Source of the DNA: Pochonia chlamydosporia 170
Taxonomy: Eukaryota; Ascomycota; Sordariomycetes; Hypocreales; Clavicipitaceae
NCBI RefSeq assembly: GCF_001653235.2
Contig: NC_035791.1
Location: 3,472,001-3,536,000 of the forward strand
Direction: 5' to 3'
DNA: 64,000 nt
This document shows, piece by piece, positions 58,865-64,000 of this stretch. The translations under genes and the position numbers were made by a program. Positions within the stretch are counted from its first letter, which is position 1, and each line of letters opens with the position of its first letter. The notes beneath the pieces are model-generated. The model ran no database searches. It saw nothing but the letters and a program-made list of their open reading frames with translations, and had not been told where the DNA came from.

Positions 58865-61242
58865 TCATTTATCCAGGGGTACGGGCCACGCTTGCGGCTG
58901 GTGTCCCCATATCAATTTGACACCTTGACTCTCTGCCACGGTTCGCAGTTGGTCCATGACCGCACCTTTCACCGACGTCGTGTAAATGGTCTTTAGATGT
59001 GTCACTTTCAAAATCGCTGCCACTACGCCTGCAAATTCAGCCTCCTCGTAGTGTTCCGAGAAAATGCTCAGCGTCTCCAAGTTGGGAAATGTCGCTAAAA
59101 ATTGAGGTAGGGGTAGATCCTCGTCATTGCGCGGGTATGTTCGGAATCGGAATCTGTAACAGCCCATGGATGTAATCGACGCTGCGCCGCGGAGCCACTC
59201 ACACCCCTTGAGGTGGTTGATGCTCTTGTCTCCGACGCGGTCGTTGAGAGATTCTGTCGGAAAGACGACGTCAAATGATCGCAGTTTGCCAAGGCCCAAA
59301 GCGTCTGAAAACACGAGTCGCAGTATATCTGGTGATACGCACAAGGACTTGGATGTAAGTGAGTGTAGGTTTCGAAATTCGGGGTACTGTGGTATGTCTA
59401 TGTCGCCGTATAATGTACGAGTATTGCTGAATACACGGTGTCTGCCGTGCCGGTCTTCGTTATCCAAGGGTATGTCGAAGCGGATGTGCTGAAGGGAGTT
59501 GCCGTGGTTGAGACAAGTCAGGAGCCGCAGGGTGAGCAGCGAGTTTTCCACTTGGGAAATGGGGCCCACGACGGATGATTCTTCGAAAATGAGGACTTTG
59601 AGATTGTTCCACATTGTGTGCCATTTTTCTCGCCAGCCAAACAGGGAATTTGAGTCGAGGTTTGGGATGTTAGGGCCTATCCAGAGTTGTTCCAGTCGAG
59701 GAAAGGCATCAGAGAGGAAGAACTATCGTTTGTTAGCGACCTTGTTTCAGCGGTATGAAAACGTCTTCTGGGAGATGGGACGGCGTACAATGGGAAACGA
59801 TTGACGCAAAGTCGAAATGTTGCTCATCCGCAGAGTCTTCAAGTTTGGAAGTAGAGGCACGCTGTCCGTCATGTACCATTGCTCTGGTATCCCTGTGAGT
59901 ACCAGATGCTCCAATGACGCAGCAGCGTTATTGAGAAACGCCAGAGGAAAACCGCCTATCGGTATTACGGGCGTGCTCCAAGCCGGTTTAGCAGGGTCAC
60001 CAGTACCATTGATGGATACATGCCGTAGTTTCGTCCACACATTCTCGTTCGGTGGAAATACGAGAATGTCAAACTGCGGACCAATTTCCAAATGTTCTAG
60101 GCTTGTTGAAGCTCGCAATAAAAGCATCAACTTCTGTTGGTTTAGTAGAAACGCTTTGGGAAGTGGTATTACAATCTTCCTCGCCCCTCCCTTACCAGCC
60201 CAGGACAACATCTTCTTCAGGGCATCGTATCGTGGAGCACGTTTCATGCCTCTGCCAGGGAATATCATTGTTCTCCACAATCGATCATGTAATGGGCTTG
60301 TCAAGGTGCGCCTCCAAAATTTGCAGACTCCTAAACACGGACTGGAACAAAAATATCAGCAAAATGCCTTCCCGACTTGGGATAACAGGGGACGGGGCCA
60401 ATACGGTAATTCAGCGAATTCCAAATATGAAAATATGAGCATGACAATTTCCGTCGGTAAATGGAGGGGATTCTTTCTAGAGAAGTGTTTGTGAAGTGGT
60501 TTTCGTGCATTGTGAAGTTGCTGAGTCGATATTTAGCGAAACGGGTTGTAGGCAAGGGAACTCATCAGCGTATACCTGTAGCTTGGGCGATGAGGCCACT
60601 TCTATGTCTTTGTTGATATCAATTCCAGCATTGTAAATCTTCCATGCGAATTCGTGATTCTTTTGTAGCCGCGCTATCTTGCCAAGTCGAAGATACCCCT
60701 ACGCAGTCAATCTTGTTAGCACGGCCAACACGCGGCAACCGCTTTCCACTTACATCTGGAAGACGAGGAGCCAGCTCCAAAATCCATTCGGCGTCTCTCT
60801 TGGCGCGGTCCAGTTTCTCTAATGCCTCAAAGGTGGCCGCCCGATAATCTAGCGCCTGAATGTGATTCTTGTTGTCGCATTTGCTAAAAGTCTTGCCAAC
60901 CTCGCACTTGCAAGTGTACATGGCTTCTTTAAAGATAGATCCATCTTCGGCAGCAATCTTTTCAAAATTTTTGCACGTACATTTGTCACGTTTGACGCCT
61001 CTAGCGCAAGGGCAATATTTCATGGCCTACCAAACTGTCAGAAGGAAAATGCCCCAAGGCAAAGCTACACTCGCACCCGGCGGAAGGGATCTCACTCGTG
61101 TGAATTGCTCCAGGGCTCGCTTATATTGCTTTGCGTCGTAAAACCGACGGCCAGACGTGACCATTTCCACCATGGTGGCTTCATCATCCGGATCCCGAGA
61201 CGACGACATCATGTTGTGCAGAGACTGCGAAAGGCGGCGCAT
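58865..61242 (-). CDS. pof3: TPR/F-box/LRR protein, Pof3/Dia2-like
   Basis: Six exons: 61242-61096, 61026-60754, 60698-60576, 60520-60405, 60341-59789, 59722-58865; 689 residues. Order of parts: TPR helices in residues 20-170 (SGRRFYDAKQYKRALEQFTR; LDYRAATFEALEKLDRAKRD; GYLRLGKIARLQKNHEFAWK), an F-box near 195-235 (NPLHLPTEIVMLIFSYLEFA then CLGVCKFWRRTL), and a long C-terminal region of irregular leucine-rich repeats (TSLEHLEIGPQF, NLKTLRMSN, FPNLETLSIF). That order, TPR then F-box then LRR, is the Pof3/Dia2 architecture: an SCF ubiquitin ligase receptor bound to the replisome in yeast. Seven cysteines (54, 56, 65, 67, 88, 90, 99) form a cluster inside the TPR part. Start at 61242; a second ATG at 61212 is possible. 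Confidence 0.87.
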
Positions 61243-61867
61243 GGATGATGGCGGTCTTTGTCCTTTGGTGTCTCGCTGTGCAACAGGATGGACGAGTAAG
61301 AAGTGGTTTCCGATCGGACCACACCACGTCAGAGCAGGGCGCGGAGCTGGGATACGTGATTGCTTCGGCGAGGTTCAACATCATCACCTATCAGTCATAG
61401 GACATTTTCAACGCCGGCTATGCGATTTTCTTCTTCTTTGGCTGTCAAGAAAGTCCACGTCACTGGTCATGTCATGTTGAGTTTGACCGTCTGGTCGCGT
61501 TGGTACGCGATCTGCAAGAAGCTCGTCCCCGAAGCTGAACCCCACTTGCGCCTGGCTCCTTCCTTCTCACCTCAAACTCACGCCTAGCCCGAACCCTGAG
61601 CTGGCATGACCTGACCTGACCTGACCTGACCCTGTCTACATGTATGACCCAGAACCTCCATCCTGCGTCAGTCTCTCCAGTCACATCACCTTTTTGACTT
61701 TGCCAATATTAACCGTGACCCGGACGCTCTCCCTACACAAGGCTGCAACTACAGGCACCATTTTGCAACGAGTCATAATTGCATTCTCGGATTGCAATTT
61801 CACACCAATCAACCATCCTCGCTGCATTCCTTCATTGTCATTCCTCCTGACTCATTGGCTCTCTTTT
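61243..61867. other. Intergenic, Pof3-like promoter
   Basis: 625 bases between two minus-strand genes, with five TGACC repeats at 61607-61631. It should include the Pof3-like promoter and the 3' UTR of the lyase gene. Confidence 0.6.
61607..61631. repeat. Five tandem TGACC pentamers
   Basis: A perfect 5 x 5 repeat about 370 bases upstream of the Pof3-like start codon. It may be simple sequence or clustered binding half-sites; the sequence alone cannot decide. Confidence 0.85.
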
Positions 61868-62752
61868 CTATAGCTTGATGCAGCCTGCCCTGAATCCGCT
61901 GACGCCGTTGCTGATGTAGCATTCTTCTCCGTCGACAAGTTGGCCAGTCTTGATTTCCTGTTCAACCGCCAATCCCCTATGAGAAGATCTCAGCAAAATG
62001 AATCACCTGTCGGCAAATTTACTTTTAAATACTTACCGCTCCAATGCCCACCGTCGCGAGGTGCCGTCATTACCACCGCTACCGTCTTGACTGCTATATT
62101 TGGCAGACACCGGGGGCGTAACCCATCGTCCATCACGCCAAAAGTATGGCGTTGTAGTGCTGCCCTCCATGATGGTGTTATCTTCTTCATTGACAATCAA
62201 AACTTCTACACGGTCAGCAGGGCTGATGGAACCGATACCGGCTCTCGTCCGTGCATCATCGTACACTGCTCGATTAGTGGTCTTGAAGTGTGTGTACTCC
62301 GACCTCGATGAGTCGACATTATCCACCACAACGGTGAATCGAGGAGGCACTTGCGGTTGATTCGGGCCGGGAGATGATCCTGGCGCAGGAAGACTTTCTG
62401 GAAAGAAGTTGCCGATTTCTAGTGCAGGGGTGTCGAATTTGTGGAATGTAATCTCGCCTTCTTTCGTGACCAAGATTCGTAGTCGAAATGGCCCAGTCTC
62501 GGAAGGACCAACTGCATCTTCAGCTGCTTTGGCAAGGTTTGTAAGGCCTTCATCCCCAGACAGCTTTTCAATCACCTTGTCCCACTTCCAGTGGGTGGCA
62601 GCTCGTAGAATACGATCCCGGTGAAAGTCGAGCATGTAGAGAGGTGATTCATTATGGTAATTCCATCCCGCGTATTTGAGTCCCTTGGATGGGACTTGCT
62701 TCAGTTTAATATCGAACCGCAGTGATGTGAAGAGTGAAAAGTTGCTCGCCAT
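61868..62752 (-). CDS. ABZ2: Aminodeoxychorismate lyase (fold-type IV PLP enzyme)
   Basis: Two exons, 62752-62037 and 61976-61868, 274 residues. It cleaves 4-amino-4-deoxychorismate to p-aminobenzoate and pyruvate for folate synthesis in the cytosol. The start MASNFSLFTSLRFD has an excellent context (TTCACCATGGCG). The PLP lysine is Lys157 in YTHFKTTNRAVYDDAR. The phosphate-binding region is EVLIVNEEDNTIMEGSTTTP followed by YFWRDGRWVTPP. The second exon encodes GLAVEQEIKTGQLVDGEECY and ISNGVSGFRAG, the family C-terminus near the cofactor. A Pro/Gly-rich loop (LPAPGSSPGPNQPQVPP) interrupts the fold around residues 121-137. All expected residues are present. The branched-chain aminotransferase fold is shared, but length and sequence favour the fungal Abz2 group. 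Confidence 0.9.
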
Positions 62753-64000
62753 GGTGAATGAATGGTCGGCAGACAAGTCTTACTTGGTTGCTTGGTGTAC
62801 AAAATGTGCAACTTTAGACACGTATCTGAGGTAATTGTTCTTCCTTGTGGTTAGAGAGTGGGTTTCCCAGAGTAAACGTAGTCAGCTGGTAGGCGAGATA
62901 TGCAATAGCGAGGATGTGATGTTGTCTTTATGTTGTCTGGAGAGGGCGTAGCATGACAATGAGCCAATCCCGTCAATTCAATGTTGTCACAGACAACGTT
63001 GTGAACCAGGTTCTCTTGGGTTGTGGCTGGCGGAAACCGGAGACTTCATTGGGAAGAGTCATTGTGGATCTTTGAGAGCTCATTGGCAAGAGTGCAATCG
63101 AAGCGTCGTGCCATGAAACGCCCTGGATTTACAGTATTTATATGATAGAATTGGAGAATTTCAGAACGATTTTTTGAACATATGTTTTATTGTTGTAGTT
63201 TTCCAGCAATTCGTCAATCAATTGGTAGAGTTGAAGGCATGGGAAAGGCGTAACGTACATTGTTGTCTGCAAAGTGTGGACATGGGTCATGCATCAACGC
63301 TTGGTGCATCACATTGTGAATTTTATTTGCTTTCATTCGTAATAATTTGCTCAAGACGTCAGTTGACAAGATTCCAGTGTACTCAAGCACACCAATGCCT
63401 CATATGCCAGCAAAGAGATCGTCGGCAGCTTGACCAGGACCACGTGACCTGCAACACTGGTACGTTGTGCCGTCAAACAGCGGAGCAAGGTTCAAAGGTA
63501 TTTAGACAAGTTTGCTGCATCATGCAAAACGAGGCGGAATTACGGGAAAGGGTAACCAGGGTATTAGGCCGCTTGTTTCTCAATATAGCATCTGCAGATG
63601 AATATTGAATTAAGTAGCAAACATGTTGAAGACAGCAACGCCTGCTGCTGAAGCAAGGACGTCCTTCCCAAGAAAAAAACGGGTCCACCCACGTTCTACA
63701 ATGTTACTAAGCCGTGCTCCGTTCTTCGTACATATGACGAAGGTCAACTGGTCTGGCGGGCCGAGCTTGGGAAATTTTGCAGCCGCAGCCAAACGAGCAG
63801 TTGATCCCATCCATCTGTTTGTGCAGCAACCAAAGCCCATCGGCCTGAACCAACTTTTTCTTGCGCGTGCTCAACTTGCGGCAGCTTTCTTCACACCTCT
63901 ACACCATCGGCCTGCCCTCTGGTTATCGCACCATCTGAGCGGCCTTTTCTTCGACCTTGTCATTTTTAATATATTTCTTGTTTTTATAGCTTCTCATACC
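62753..64000. other. Right edge, no supportable gene
   Basis: Contains the promoter of the lyase gene, then about 1.2 kb with only short overlapping open frames (for example 63174-63608, plus) lacking domains. The last 150 bases are pyrimidine-rich and may be the leader of a plus-strand gene beyond the window. Confidence 0.55.

Overview
The window looks like nuclear DNA of a filamentous ascomycete. Genes sit on both strands and are broken by short GT-AG introns of about 50-100 bases. Spliced products read as classic Pezizomycotina proteins: FacB/Cat8-type zinc cluster regulator, LaeA-like methyltransferase, INPP5F-type SAC phosphatase, ERG4 with a long basic N-terminus. I infer a Sordariomycete, probably Hypocreales. 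There is no prokaryotic, viral or organellar signal, and I recognised no tRNA, rRNA, CRISPR array or transposon. All gene models were spliced by hand, checking reading phase across each junction.

Layout. About 2.2-4.5 kb holds a Barentsz/CASC3-like exon-junction-complex protein (minus). A gene-poor stretch of about 6 kb follows, then a small unknown protein (10.6-11.1 kb, plus). A compact housekeeping block covers 11.8-38.7 kb: transketolase (minus), Bmt6-type rRNA methyltransferase (plus), SAC/hSac2 phosphoinositide phosphatase (minus), V-ATPase proteolipid c (plus), sterol C-24(28) reductase ERG4 (minus), phospholipase D (plus), COQ7 (minus), RTF1 of the Paf1 complex (plus) and a Pgc1-like glycerophosphodiesterase (minus). 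Most of these are convergent or divergent pairs with short 3' gaps.

From 39 to 56 kb the content is more accessory: a secreted FAD-linked (BBE-type) oxidase, a FacB/Cat8-type regulator, a SET-domain lysine methyltransferase gene that carries an in-frame TGA, a LaeA-like methyltransferase, and a cytochrome P450 transcribed divergently from it. No PKS, NRPS or terpene cyclase is present, so this is not a complete biosynthetic cluster. From 57 kb the window returns to housekeeping genes: a YGR210C-type Obg-like GTPase (plus), a Pof3/Dia2-like TPR/F-box/LRR protein (minus) and aminodeoxychorismate lyase (minus).

The most unusual things seen are the premature or readthrough TGA in the SET gene, a run of very small exons (10 nt in the GTPase, 13 nt in the V-ATPase c subunit, 19/23/26 nt in the LaeA-like gene, 12 nt and perhaps 7 nt terminal exons in ERG4 and PLD), a cysteine cluster embedded in the TPR part of the Pof3-like protein, and the LaeA-like/P450 divergent pair. 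I did not find a clearly new multi-gene system.
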